This document shows, piece after piece, positions 1 to 6,672 of a DNA stretch of 32,156 bases. The number at the start of each line of letters is the position of its first letter. The stretch's first letter is position 1. The stretch comes from an uncultured Clostridia bacterium (GTDB lineage: Bacteria; Bacillota; Clostridia; Christensenellales; Borkfalkiaceae). The stretch is taken from positions 1 to 32,156 of the forward strand of contig CALVLT010000023.1 of the NCBI GenBank assembly GCA_944340905.1. Direction: 5' to 3'. The notes below the pieces were generated by a model that was not told where the DNA came from, did no database searches, and was given only the letters and a program-made list of their open reading frames with translations. The translations under genes and the position numbers were made by a program.

Positions 1-87
1 TGGTGCGAGTAATCGGATTTGAACCGATATGGGATCGCTCCCGAAGGATTTTAAGTCCTTTGCGTCTGCCGATTTCGCCATACTCGC
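1..87 (-). tRNA. tRNA-Leu (anticodon TAA)
   Basis: Read on the minus strand this is a full 87-nt type II tRNA. The acceptor stem GCGAGTA pairs with TACTCGC, followed by discriminator A and an encoded CCA at positions 3-1. The anticodon stem AAGGA/TCCTT encloses loop CTTAAAA, giving anticodon TAA (leucine, UUA codons). A long variable arm (CGGGA-GCGA-TCCC) and a T arm ATCGG-TTCAAAT-CCGAT are present, as expected for tRNA-Leu. A truncated copy of its 5' half lies 34 bases upstream on the same strand. Confidence 0.97.
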
Positions 88-121
88 ATATTTATGCATA
101 ATTATTCAGTTTTTATTCAAT

Positions 122-168
122 GCAAAGGATTTTAAGTCCCTTGCGTCTGCCGGTTTCGCCATACTCGC
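122..168 (-). pseudogene. Truncated 5' half copy of tRNA-Leu(TAA)
   Basis: On the minus strand, 168 down to about 122 repeats the first half of the neighbouring tRNA-Leu: the 5' acceptor strand GCGAGTA, the D arm and the whole anticodon arm with loop CTTAAAA, with only a few substitutions (for example GAAATCGG to GAAACCGG). It stops just after the anticodon stem. The variable arm, T arm and 3' acceptor strand are missing and AT-rich sequence follows, so it cannot form a tRNA. It is most likely a decayed tandem duplicate; an origin by recombination at the tRNA is also possible. Confidence 0.85.
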
Positions 169-298
169 ATAGGGAAATTATATCAGCCGCGCGCAAAAAT
201 GTCAAGCGGCTGGCGGCCGTGCGGCGCGTAAATTCGCGGCCGCGCGCATTGGCTGAGCAAAATTCTACCGCAATTCGACAACCTTCTACCGCAGGTAT

Positions 299-328
299 TT
301 GACAGGAACGCACCCCGTGCGCTACAAT
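299..328 (+). promoter_or_regulatory. Sigma-A-type promoter of the HTH-TM regulator
   Basis: TTGACA (299-304), an 18-base spacer, and TACAAT (323-328). Transcription would start near 335, about 23 bases before the preferred TTG start codon at 358. Confidence 0.75.
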
Positions 329-357
329 GGGCGCAAGAACTGATCGTGAGGTGGACC

Positions 358-1107
358 TTGAACGAATTCGGAACCTTCCTGTATTCCCTGCGCAAGGAAC
401 GGGGCATGACGCAGCAGGAACTTGCAGACCGGCTGGGCCTTACCAACAAGGCAATCTCCAAGTGGGAGACGGGCGAGGCGTTCCCCGAAACGGCGCAGCT
501 TGTGCCGCTTGCCGACATCTTCGGCGTGACCGTGGACGAACTCCTGCGCGGCGAACGCGCCGCCCATGTCGCAGACGCCGCACCGCAGGAGGCCCCCATG
601 TCCGCGCAGAACGTGCCCGAAACGCAATCGGCGGGCACCATGTCCGAGGACGACCCTCAGGCATGGCACAGAACGCGCGCCGTCATTCTGGTCGCGGCGG
701 CCTGTATCGTACTGTTTGCGCTCGTCTACCTGATCGCGGCATGCCTGACGGACGGACTTGCGCAGCGGGAGGTGGTCGTGCGCGCCTGCGTCTGTCTCTT
801 TCTGATGGCGCTTGCCGTCGCGGGGAGCTGCGTCATCGGGATTTTCATAACACAGAAAATGCAGACAGCGGAGGGAGAACTGTGCCGGACGCTCGAACAT
901 CTGAGATGGACCTGCATCCTCGGTCTGCTCGTGCTCATGCTCGGCGTATGCTGTTTTGTGTTCTTCCCCCTCTATGCCATGCCCGAATACTACCACAATT
1001 CCGCACTGATCGCGGGCATGGCGGCGGGCGGCGTTCTGGTCGCCGGCGCGCTGCTCCTCTTTGCGGGCGGCATATACGGCTACGTCTCCCGCCTGCGAAA
1101 GCGCTGA
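358..1107 (+). CDS. XRE-family HTH regulator with C-terminal membrane domain
   Basis: The N-terminal ~65 residues are a Cro/C1-type helix-turn-helix (RKERGMTQQELADRLGLTNK, then ISKWETGEAFPE, then LADIFGVTVDELL). An Ala/Pro/Glu-rich linker follows, then four hydrophobic segments (around AVILVAAACIVLFALVYLIA, VCLFLMALAVAGSCVIGIF, ILGLLVLMLGVCCFVFFPL and ALIAGMAAGGVLVAGALLLF). It is therefore probably a membrane-tethered DNA-binding regulator of unknown signal; HTH-plus-TM proteins of this plan are common in Clostridia. An in-frame GTG lies at 346, but GAGGTGG at 348-354 is a ribosome site that sits inside that reading and 3-4 bases before TTG 358, so TTG is preferred. It is a single-gene unit with its own promoter and terminator. 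Target genes are unknown. Confidence 0.88.
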   Translation: MNEFGTFLYSLRKERGMTQQELADRLGLTNKAISKWETGEAFPETAQLVPLADIFGVTVDELLRGERAAHVADAAPQEAPMSAQNVPETQSAGTMSEDDPQAWHRTRAVILVAAACIVLFALVYLIAACLTDGLAQREVVVRACVCLFLMALAVAGSCVIGIFITQKMQTAEGELCRTLEHLRWTCILGLLVLMLGVCCFVFFPLYAMPEYYHNSALIAGMAAGGVLVAGALLLFAGGIYGYVSRLRKR

Positions 1108-1139
1108 CGGAGCACAGCCGCTCCCCGAATACCTGAATA

Positions 1140-1175
1140 CGCCCCAGCGCGGGAACCGCGCGGGGGCGTTTTTTT
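1140..1175 (+). terminator. Rho-independent terminator after the HTH-TM gene
   Basis: A GC-rich inverted repeat (CGCCCC-GCGCGG, loop GAA, CCGCGC-GGGGCG) is followed by seven or more T on the plus strand. It lies 32 bases past the stop codon and faces the convergent EF-G-like gene. Confidence 0.9.
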
Positions 1176-1189
1176 ACATGATGTCCCGA

Positions 1190-3238
1190 TTATTTGGCAG
1201 CGAGAAGATTTTGCAACACACCGTCGGGCGCCTGTTCATAGCGGGCAAAGCTCTCGGTGAACTTGCCGCGCCCCTGCGTCATGGAGCGCAGGCTGGTGGC
1301 ATAGGTGAGCAGTTCGCCCTGCGGCGCCTCCGCCGTGATGACCTGCATGCCGTCCTGTGCATCCATGCCGATGATGCGCCCGCGGCGCTTGTTCAGATCG
1401 CCCAGAATATCGCCGACGTACTGCTCGGGAACGGCGATCTTCAGGTGCGAGAGCGGCTCCAGCAGCACGGGGGACGCCTGGCGGATGCCCTCCTTGAAGG
1501 CGATCTCCGCCGCCGCCTTGAACGCCGCCTCGGAGGAGTCTACGGGGTGGAAACTGCCGTCGTACAATGTCGCCCTGACGCGGATGACGGGATAGCCCGC
1601 GAGCACGCCGTGCGCAAGGCATTCCGTCAGTCCCTTTTCGACGGCGGGAATGTACTGCTTGGGAACGGTGCCGCCCACCACTTCGTCCACGAACTCGAAA
1701 TCCTTCTCGCACGGTTCAAAGCGGATCTTGCAGTGGCCGTACTGCCCGTGGCCGCCCGTCTGTTTCTTGTGTTTGCCCTCGACGTCCGACTTGCCGCGGA
1801 TGGTCTCCTTATAGGCAACGGCGGGCGCGCGGAATTCGGCGTCCGCGCCGAACTTGGATTTGAGCTTTTTCTGAATGACGTCGAGGTGCACCTCGCCCTG
1901 CCCGCCCACGAGCGTCTCGCCCGTGTCGGGATTCTTGGAGATGGTGAAGCTCTTGTCCTCCTCGGCAAGGCGGTTGAGACCGCCGAACACCTTGTCCTCC
2001 GTGCCGCGCACCGTGGCGTATACCGCCATGAAGAGCACGGGCTTGTGGAAGGGAATGGGGTCGAACATGACGGGTGCGTTCTCGTCGCACAGCGTATCCC
2101 CCGTGCCCGTATTGGTGAGCTTGCTGACCGCACCGATGTCCCCCGCGCCCAGCTCGGTGAGCGGTTCGAGTTTTTTGCCGCGGATGAGGTAGACGGCGCT
2201 GATGCGCTCCGTGGTGTTCGTATTGGGGTTGAACACGCTCATGCCGGGCTTGAGGCACCCGCGCACGACGCGCAGATAGTTCATCTTCCCCACGAAGGGA
2301 TCGACGGCGGTCTTGAACACCTGTGCCGCAAACGGGCCTTCGGGGTCGCAGGGAATGCCGACGACGGTGTCCGCCTTGAGGTCTGTGGCAGGCTGCTCGG
2401 CGCGTTCCGCCGCCTCGGGCAGGTACTTGACGATCTCGTTCATCAGGTTGATGACGCCCTTGTTCTGCAGCGCGCTGCCCGCCATGACGGGAATGACGTT
2501 GATGTTGAAGATGCCCTTGCGGATGCCGTGGATGACGTCCTCGCGCGACAAAAATCCCTGCTCGAAATATTTTTCCAGCAGAACGTCGTCGTTCTCCGCC
2601 GCCGTCTCGGTGAGCGCGAGCTGCATCTCCTCGTAGTCGCGGCGGTATTCCTCGGGAACGGCGATCTCCTCCGGTCCCGTGCTTGTGAAGTGGTACGCCC
2701 TGCCCGTGAGCGCGTTGGCATTGCCCGTCATCTTCTTGCCGTCCATGATGGGGATCTGGATGGGCGCGAGCTTGGTCTTGTACTTTTCGCGCAGCGCCGC
2801 GATGGTGGCGGGATAGTCCGCGTTCTCCTTATCCATGCCGTTGATAAAGATGATGACGGGCTTTTTGGCGCGCAGGCACAGATCGATCGCCTTCTCCGCG
2901 CCCACCGTCACCGTGCCGTTCGCGCCCGTCACGACGACCGCCGCGCCGCAGGCGCGGATCGCCTCGGACACCTCGCCCTCGAAGTCATAGAATCCGGGCA
3001 CGTCGAGAAGGTTGATCTTGACGTCCTTCCACGTGATGGATGCGACGGAGAGCGAGATGCTCATCTTGCGCGCGATCTCTTGTTCGTCGAAGTCGGAGAC
3101 GGTGGTGCCGTTGTCCACCCTGCCCATGCGCTCGATGGCGCCGCTGTTGAAGAGCATTGCTTCAAACAGCGTAGTCTTGCCCTCGCCGCCGTGCCCGATA
3201 ATGGCGACGTTGCGGATATCTTTTGCCGAAATACTCAT
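1190..3238 (-). CDS. EF-G-like translational GTPase (EF-G paralogue)
   Basis: 682 residues with the EF-G domain order. The GTPase domain has P-loop GHGGEGKT (15-22), a switch I region without the RGITI motif of true EF-G (it reads KMSISLS), DVPG (79-82) and NGMD (133-136) where NKxD is expected. Domains II and III follow, then domain IV with the GHGQYGHCKIRFEP loop (from 496), and an EF-G C-terminal domain including GDILGDLNKRRGRI. The switch I and NADY-type features fit the EF-G-like subfamily that co-exists with canonical fusA in Clostridia and Thermotoga; its job in translocation or recycling is not settled. ATG 3238 is chosen because AAGGGGAC lies about 9 bases upstream, and upstream in-frame codons lack a site. 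The NKxD lysine is replaced by glycine. It has its own promoter at 3307-3334. Confidence 0.93.
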   Translation of the reverse strand: MSISAKDIRNVAIIGHGGEGKTTLFEAMLFNSGAIERMGRVDNGTTVSDFDEQEIARKMSISLSVASITWKDVKINLLDVPGFYDFEGEVSEAIRACGAAVVVTGANGTVTVGAEKAIDLCLRAKKPVIIFINGMDKENADYPATIAALREKYKTKLAPIQIPIMDGKKMTGNANALTGRAYHFTSTGPEEIAVPEEYRRDYEEMQLALTETAAENDDVLLEKYFEQGFLSREDVIHGIRKGIFNINVIPVMAGSALQNKGVINLMNEIVKYLPEAAERAEQPATDLKADTVVGIPCDPEGPFAAQVFKTAVDPFVGKMNYLRVVRGCLKPGMSVFNPNTNTTERISAVYLIRGKKLEPLTELGAGDIGAVSKLTNTGTGDTLCDENAPVMFDPIPFHKPVLFMAVYATVRGTEDKVFGGLNRLAEEDKSFTISKNPDTGETLVGGQGEVHLDVIQKKLKSKFGADAEFRAPAVAYKETIRGKSDVEGKHKKQTGGHGQYGHCKIRFEPCEKDFEFVDEVVGGTVPKQYIPAVEKGLTECLAHGVLAGYPVIRVRATLYDGSFHPVDSSEAAFKAAAEIAFKEGIRQASPVLLEPLSHLKIAVPEQYVGDILGDLNKRRGRIIGMDAQDGMQVITAEAPQGELLTYATSLRSMTQGRGKFTESFARYEQAPDGVLQNLLAAK

Positions 3239-3306
3239 AGAAAAAAGTCCCCTTATCCAAAATTGCAGCCGCGGCAAATTGTGCGTTTGTGACAGCCACT
3301 GTTTCT

Positions 3307-3334
3307 ATTATACAGGAAATCGCGGAAAAATCAA
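3307..3334 (-). promoter_or_regulatory. Promoter of the EF-G-like gene
   Basis: On the minus strand: TTGATT, a 16-base spacer, and a perfect TATAAT. This predicts a leader of about 60 bases before ATG 3238. Confidence 0.65.
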
Positions 3335-3366
3335 TACCCAAGGCAAAAATAATTATGATTTTGCAG

Positions 3367-3408
3367 AAAAAATCCGCGCGGCATGGGTTTTTGACCCCCA
3401 CGCCGCGC
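3367..3408 (-). terminator. Rho-independent terminator, minus strand
   Basis: Arms GCGCGGC (3376-3382) and GCCGCGC (3402-3408) form the hairpin; read on the minus strand it is followed by GGA and then six T (3367-3372). It ends leftward transcription just before the EF-G-like promoter. Confidence 0.7.
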
Positions 3409-3431
3409 GCGCAATACCCTCGAAAGCAGAC

Positions 3432-3593
3432 AAAAAAGCCCTCCCTGTGTAAGGGGCGAATGCGTGCGTCATGCGCATCACCACGGTGTGGTGTGCGCGC
3501 ACGCATGAGCTGGCAATTTTGCATATGCACGCAAAATTGCTGACCAAGCGCAAGGTCTACTTGCGTGAGACGGTGCCGAGCTTGCGAGGCGGG
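3432..3593 (-). ncRNA. Candidate structured small RNA, element R1
   Basis: On the minus strand a possible promoter, TTGTCA-18-TACAAC (3600-3629), precedes about 160 bases of stacked hairpins ending in a terminator (GCCC...GGGC at 3438-3457, then T6 at 3437-3432). The hairpins, in plus-strand coordinates, are ATGCGTGCG/CGCACGCAT (3460-3506) enclosing CGCA-T-CACCAC-GGT-GTGGTG-TGCG; GCAATTTTGC/GCAAAATTGC with an 8-base loop (3513-3540); and CGCAAG/CTTGCG (3549-3565). No coding sequence is credible here. The same plan recurs at 31711-31818 with different, compensated bases. It could instead be a DNA hairpin repeat or a 3' UTR; the strand is inferred from promoter and terminator only. Confidence 0.5.
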
Positions 3594-3637
3594 AGGATTG
3601 TTGTACATGTTTATAGCGTGCTTTGACAACCCTTTCG

Positions 3638-3686
3638 TCACGGCTTACGCCGCGCCACCTCCCCTTACGCAGGGGAGGCTTATCGT
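3638..3686. repeat. Dispersed repeat module with CTCCCCTTACGCAGGGGAG hairpin
   Basis: Two consecutive hairpins (CGGCTTACGCCG and CCTCCCCTTACGCAGGGGAGG) form a module that recurs in altered form at 31574-31620 (CCGCCTTCGGCGG, TTCCCCCCAAGGGGAA). In each place it sits between a structured element and the CCCCTAAGACAA module. Confidence 0.7.
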
Positions 3687-3690
3687 TTTG

Positions 3691-3811
3691 TCATGCCCCT
3701 AAGACAACGTATTAGGGGATTCTTCACTTCGTTCAGGATGACGGTAGGCAAGGAACACGTCATAACTTCGGCTGCGCCTCGTGTGCCGCCTGTGGCGGCG
3801 AGCAGAGCGGA
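3691..3811. repeat. Dispersed intergenic repeat, copy 1 of a local pair
   Basis: This unit starts with TCATGCCCCTAAGACAACGT, then ATTAGGGGATTCTTC, a variable short stretch, GGATGACGGTAGGCAAGGAA, CACGTCATAACTTCGGCTGC and GCCGCCTGTGGCGGCGAGCA. It is repeated almost base for base at 4012-4136. Its opening module also occurs near 12228, 17208, 27254 and 31380. It has no coding sense in any frame that resembles a protein. Confidence 0.9.
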
Positions 3812-3921
3812 GGGCGCAGCCCGCAGCGGCCGATGCGAGGAAAAATACCCGCTTGCGGAAGTATTTTGACGAAGCAGCGCACAAGGGGTAGCCGAAGTAA
3901 GAATCCCCTCGCAAAATGCAC

Positions 3922-3975
3922 AATCCCCCCTGTCGGTAAACCGACATCCCCCCTTAAAACAAGTGTTAAGGGGGG
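3922..3975. repeat. Dispersed palindromic module, copy 1
   Basis: It consists of AATCCCCCCTGTC, a short arm pair (GGTAAACC) closing to GACATCCCCCCTTAA, then AACAAGTG and TTAAGGGGGG. The last part is a 10-bp hairpin CCCCCCTTAA/TTAAGGGGGG. Other copies lie at 12161-12211, 17442-17499 and 27189-27238, with a partial one at 17165-17189. Confidence 0.9.
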
Positions 3976-4011
3976 TAATAGGCTCCCTCTTAGAGGGAGG
4001 TATCCGCGTTA

Positions 4012-4136
4012 TCATGCCCCTAAGACAACGTATTAGGGGATTCTTCGGGCTGGCGCCCTCTGAATGACGGTAGGCAAGGAACACGTCATAACTTCGGCTA
4101 CGCCTCGTGTGCCGCCTGTGGCGGCGAGCAGAGCGG
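4012..4136. repeat. Dispersed intergenic repeat, copy 2 of a local pair
   Basis: Near-identical to 3691-3811 in the same orientation, about 321 bases away. The difference is mainly a replacement between GATTCTTC and ATGACGG (CGGGCTGGCGCCCTCTGA here). The remaining sequence up to 4350 holds further short inverted repeats (AAAATCTCGCC, AAAAGATTTTGGCG) and no gene. Confidence 0.9.
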
Positions 4137-4358
4137 AACGCAGTGGAGCGTGCCCTCGCTCCCAACGTCATTCTGAGCGGAGGGCAGTGAATCCAAAAAT
4201 CTCGCCAAAATATTTTCCCTGAAAAGATTTTGGCGAAAAGGAGCGGCAGGCGTTTCAGGCAAGGTGTTTGGCGCAGCCAAATACCTGCAAAAGGCGCCTT
4301 GCCGCGACGCAATCCCCTCGCAAAATATGCATAGCACACCCTCACCTCGCAAAACAGG

Positions 4359-6638
4359 CTACTTATCCCAAATAATCTTGCCCTTCAGGGATTTATCCCA
4401 CCCCTTGGGCCAGATAAGCGGCTTTTTACGGCGACAGTAAACTTTCGTATAAATACCAACGATAGCACTTTCTCCAATTTTTTTCACACTGTCCGGAATT
4501 ATGATACTTGTCAAATCTTTACAATTCCAAAACGCACCACTACCAATGACTGTCACACTGTTTGGAATCGTGATACTGATCAATCCGAGGCAACTCGCAA
4601 ACGCATTTCCTTTAATACTTGTCACGCTGTTCGGAATCGTGATACTTGTCAATCCACTACACCCCAAAAACGCACTATTCTCGATGCTCGTTACACTGTT
4701 CGGAATCGTGATACTCGTCAATCCCGTGCAGTTCGCGAATGCCCATTCCCCAATGCTTACTACACTGTTCGGGATCGTGATGCTTGTTAATCCCGTGCAA
4801 CCATCAAATACGGAGTTTTCAATCTTCGTCACGCTGTTCGGAATCGTGATACTTGTCAATCTCGAACAAGCCTCGAATGCCCTACACCCAATGCTTGTCA
4901 CACTGTTTGGAATCGTGATACTTGTCAATCCAGTGCAACCACAGAATGCACTGTTTCCTATACTCGTCACGCTGTTCGGAATTGTGATGCTTGTCAGTCT
5001 GGTACAATCATAAAATGCCCCCCATCCAATACTTTTCACACTATTTGGAATGGCAATACTCGTCAAATCACGGCAATTCTCAAACGCATTATCCCCAATG
5101 CTTTTTACACTGTTTGGGATGACAACCTCGCCGCCCTTGCCTTTATATTTTATGAGTACACCGTCTTTGATTTCAAAATCACTCAACGGGCTTGCCTCGG
5201 GAGCAGATTTTGGCGCAGGCGTTTCCGCAGGAGCGGGCTTTGGTTTCGACGCAGGCGTTGCATTGGGCGCGGGGGCAGGCTGTTCGGCAGGTTTTGCGGC
5301 TGCCTCCTGCTCCGCTTTTTTCAAGCGCTCCAATTCGGCGCGGAGAGCGGCAGCCTCTTCCTCGGCTTTCTTCTTTTCCTCTTCCGCTCTTTTCTTTTCG
5401 GCGGCAATGCGCTGTTTTTCTTCTTCGGCGCGGCGGCGCTCGGTCTCCGCCCTCTTCTTTTCTTCTTCGGCGCGGCGGACTGCCTCCGCCTCGCGGGCGG
5501 CTGCCTCCGCTTTGGCACGCTGCGCCTGTTCGTATTCCTCATACGTATCTGCAAATTCGTGCCCGCCGCACTCCATGCAGAACTTGGTCTTTTTCGGATT
5601 CTCCGCGCCGCAGGAAAGGCAGTATTTGACGGCGGGGGCGCGGGACTGTGACAGCATCTTCAGAATGCGCTGCGCCGCCGTCTTGGCGTCGTAGCAGTAT
5701 TCGCACCCCGCGAAAAATTCTTCCACGACGGCGTCCGCCGCCGTGCCCGTGTGCTCTTCGAGCAGGTACTCCAACCGCGGCTTTTTGTACTCCGCCGGCA
5801 TCTTGGCATAGTTGCCGCGATACTGCGGCGCCGCAAGCAGGTCGCGCTCCTGCAGATAGGGAAGTTCTCTTTTCAGCACATCGCACGTGCGGCTGCGCGA
5901 GTTCTTGCTGGAAACGAACACCACCGTGCGGCAGTGGTCCATGGCGCGGTGCAACTGTTCTTCATAGTTCTGGATCGCGCCGTGCTGCAAATTGCGCACC
6001 GCCACGAAACAACTGATCTTCTGCGCCTCGAGCGCCTCCGCCAGCTCCCCCACGGTTGCCATGTCCGCGCTGCTGTAGGCGAGAAAGACGTCGCGCGGCA
6101 GCGTCACGTCGTACACGCCCGCATCCAGTTTCTGCGCTTCGGCGGCGAGCCGTTCGTTGTACTTGTTGAAACGCTCCCTGTCCAACTCCGCCTCCCGCGC
6201 GCGGGAGAGCAGGTCGTTGACGGCGGTCAGCGTCTCCTCCCGCAGCGGGCGCAGCAGAAAAGGGAGCATATCCCAGATGTACATGCTCTGCGCCCTGACG
6301 TCCGCGGCATAGAGAAAGGCGTTCAGCCTGTGCATATCCTTCCCCGTTGCCAAATCGCAGAACTGCGCAAAGAAGTCGTCGGGGAGAATGTTCAATATCC
6401 CCTTGGCAAGGCGGGAAATTTCCGCGCGGTCGTAAAATTCTTCGTTGAATTCCACCCACAGTTGCTGACGCAGGTTGGCGACGCGCTCCTGCTTTTGCTC
6501 GTCCAGAAGGCGCGCCATCTCGTCCGCAACGCGGCAAGCGTTTTCCGCGGCATACTTCGCCCCGCATCCGGGGCAGACGTAAATGCCGCCCCCCTGTATG
6601 AGGGCAGCTCCGCAGCGTTCACAACGGATGTGTTGCAT
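4359..6638 (-). CDS. Zinc-ribbon/TIR/coiled-coil/BspA-type leucine-rich-repeat protein
   Basis: 759 residues. Zinc ribbon 1 has C6, C9, C22, C25. A helical region (35-170) leads into a TIR domain (about 178-262) with DVFLAYSSAD as box 1, EALEAQKISCFVAVRNLQHG as box 2, and TCDVLKRE, whose E258 aligns with the catalytic glutamate of NAD-cleaving TIR domains such as SARM1. Zinc ribbon 2 (C340, C343, C354, C357), an E/K/R/A-rich coiled coil (361-447), a Pro/Ala linker (448-484) and nine complete 23-residue LRR_5 (BspA-type) repeats of form SIGxxAFxxCxGLTSITIPNS (512-718) follow. There is no signal peptide, so it is likely cytoplasmic. ATG 6638 has GGAGAA 5 bases upstream. It lies 34 bases after the RNase E/G gene and is probably co-transcribed. 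TIR NADase activity and a role in phage defence are inference; a scaffold role is possible. Confidence 0.88.
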   Translation of the reverse strand: MQHIRCERCGAALIQGGGIYVCPGCGAKYAAENACRVADEMARLLDEQKQERVANLRQQLWVEFNEEFYDRAEISRLAKGILNILPDDFFAQFCDLATGKDMHRLNAFLYAADVRAQSMYIWDMLPFLLRPLREETLTAVNDLLSRAREAELDRERFNKYNERLAAEAQKLDAGVYDVTLPRDVFLAYSSADMATVGELAEALEAQKISCFVAVRNLQHGAIQNYEEQLHRAMDHCRTVVFVSSKNSRSRTCDVLKRELPYLQERDLLAAPQYRGNYAKMPAEYKKPRLEYLLEEHTGTAADAVVEEFFAGCEYCYDAKTAAQRILKMLSQSRAPAVKYCLSCGAENPKKTKFCMECGGHEFADTYEEYEQAQRAKAEAAAREAEAVRRAEEEKKRAETERRRAEEEKQRIAAEKKRAEEEKKKAEEEAAALRAELERLKKAEQEAAAKPAEQPAPAPNATPASKPKPAPAETPAPKSAPEASPLSDFEIKDGVLIKYKGKGGEVVIPNSVKSIGDNAFENCRDLTSIAIPNSVKSIGWGAFYDCTRLTSITIPNSVTSIGNSAFCGCTGLTSITIPNSVTSIGCRAFEACSRLTSITIPNSVTKIENSVFDGCTGLTSITIPNSVVSIGEWAFANCTGLTSITIPNSVTSIENSAFLGCSGLTSITIPNSVTSIKGNAFASCLGLISITIPNSVTVIGSGAFWNCKDLTSIIIPDSVKKIGESAIVGIYTKVYCRRKKPLIWPKGWDKSLKGKIIWDK
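4485..5105 (-). repeat. 69-bp tandem repeat array encoding the leucine-rich repeats
   Basis: Nine in-frame 69-base units encode 23-residue BspA-type repeats. The block for LTSITIPNSVTSIG is nearly unchanged from unit to unit, while three short positions between I(G/E) and C vary. The high identity suggests recent expansion, and unit number could change by slippage or recombination. Confidence 0.9.
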
Positions 6639-6672
6639 GAGAGTTCTCCTTCGTAAAAAATATCTTACGCCG

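Noticed and set aside
1061-3292. A 743-codon open frame on the plus strand
   Set aside because: It is antisense to the EF-G-like gene. The translation has no recognisable domain, and long reverse frames arise from GC-rich codon use.
3162-3641. 159-codon minus-strand ORF over R1
   Set aside because: It reads through two terminators, the EF-G-like promoter and the start of that gene in another frame.
4485-5105. Regular repeats resembling a CRISPR array
   Set aside because: The 69-bp period is in frame and encodes BspA-type leucine-rich repeats; there are no unique spacers or cas genes.
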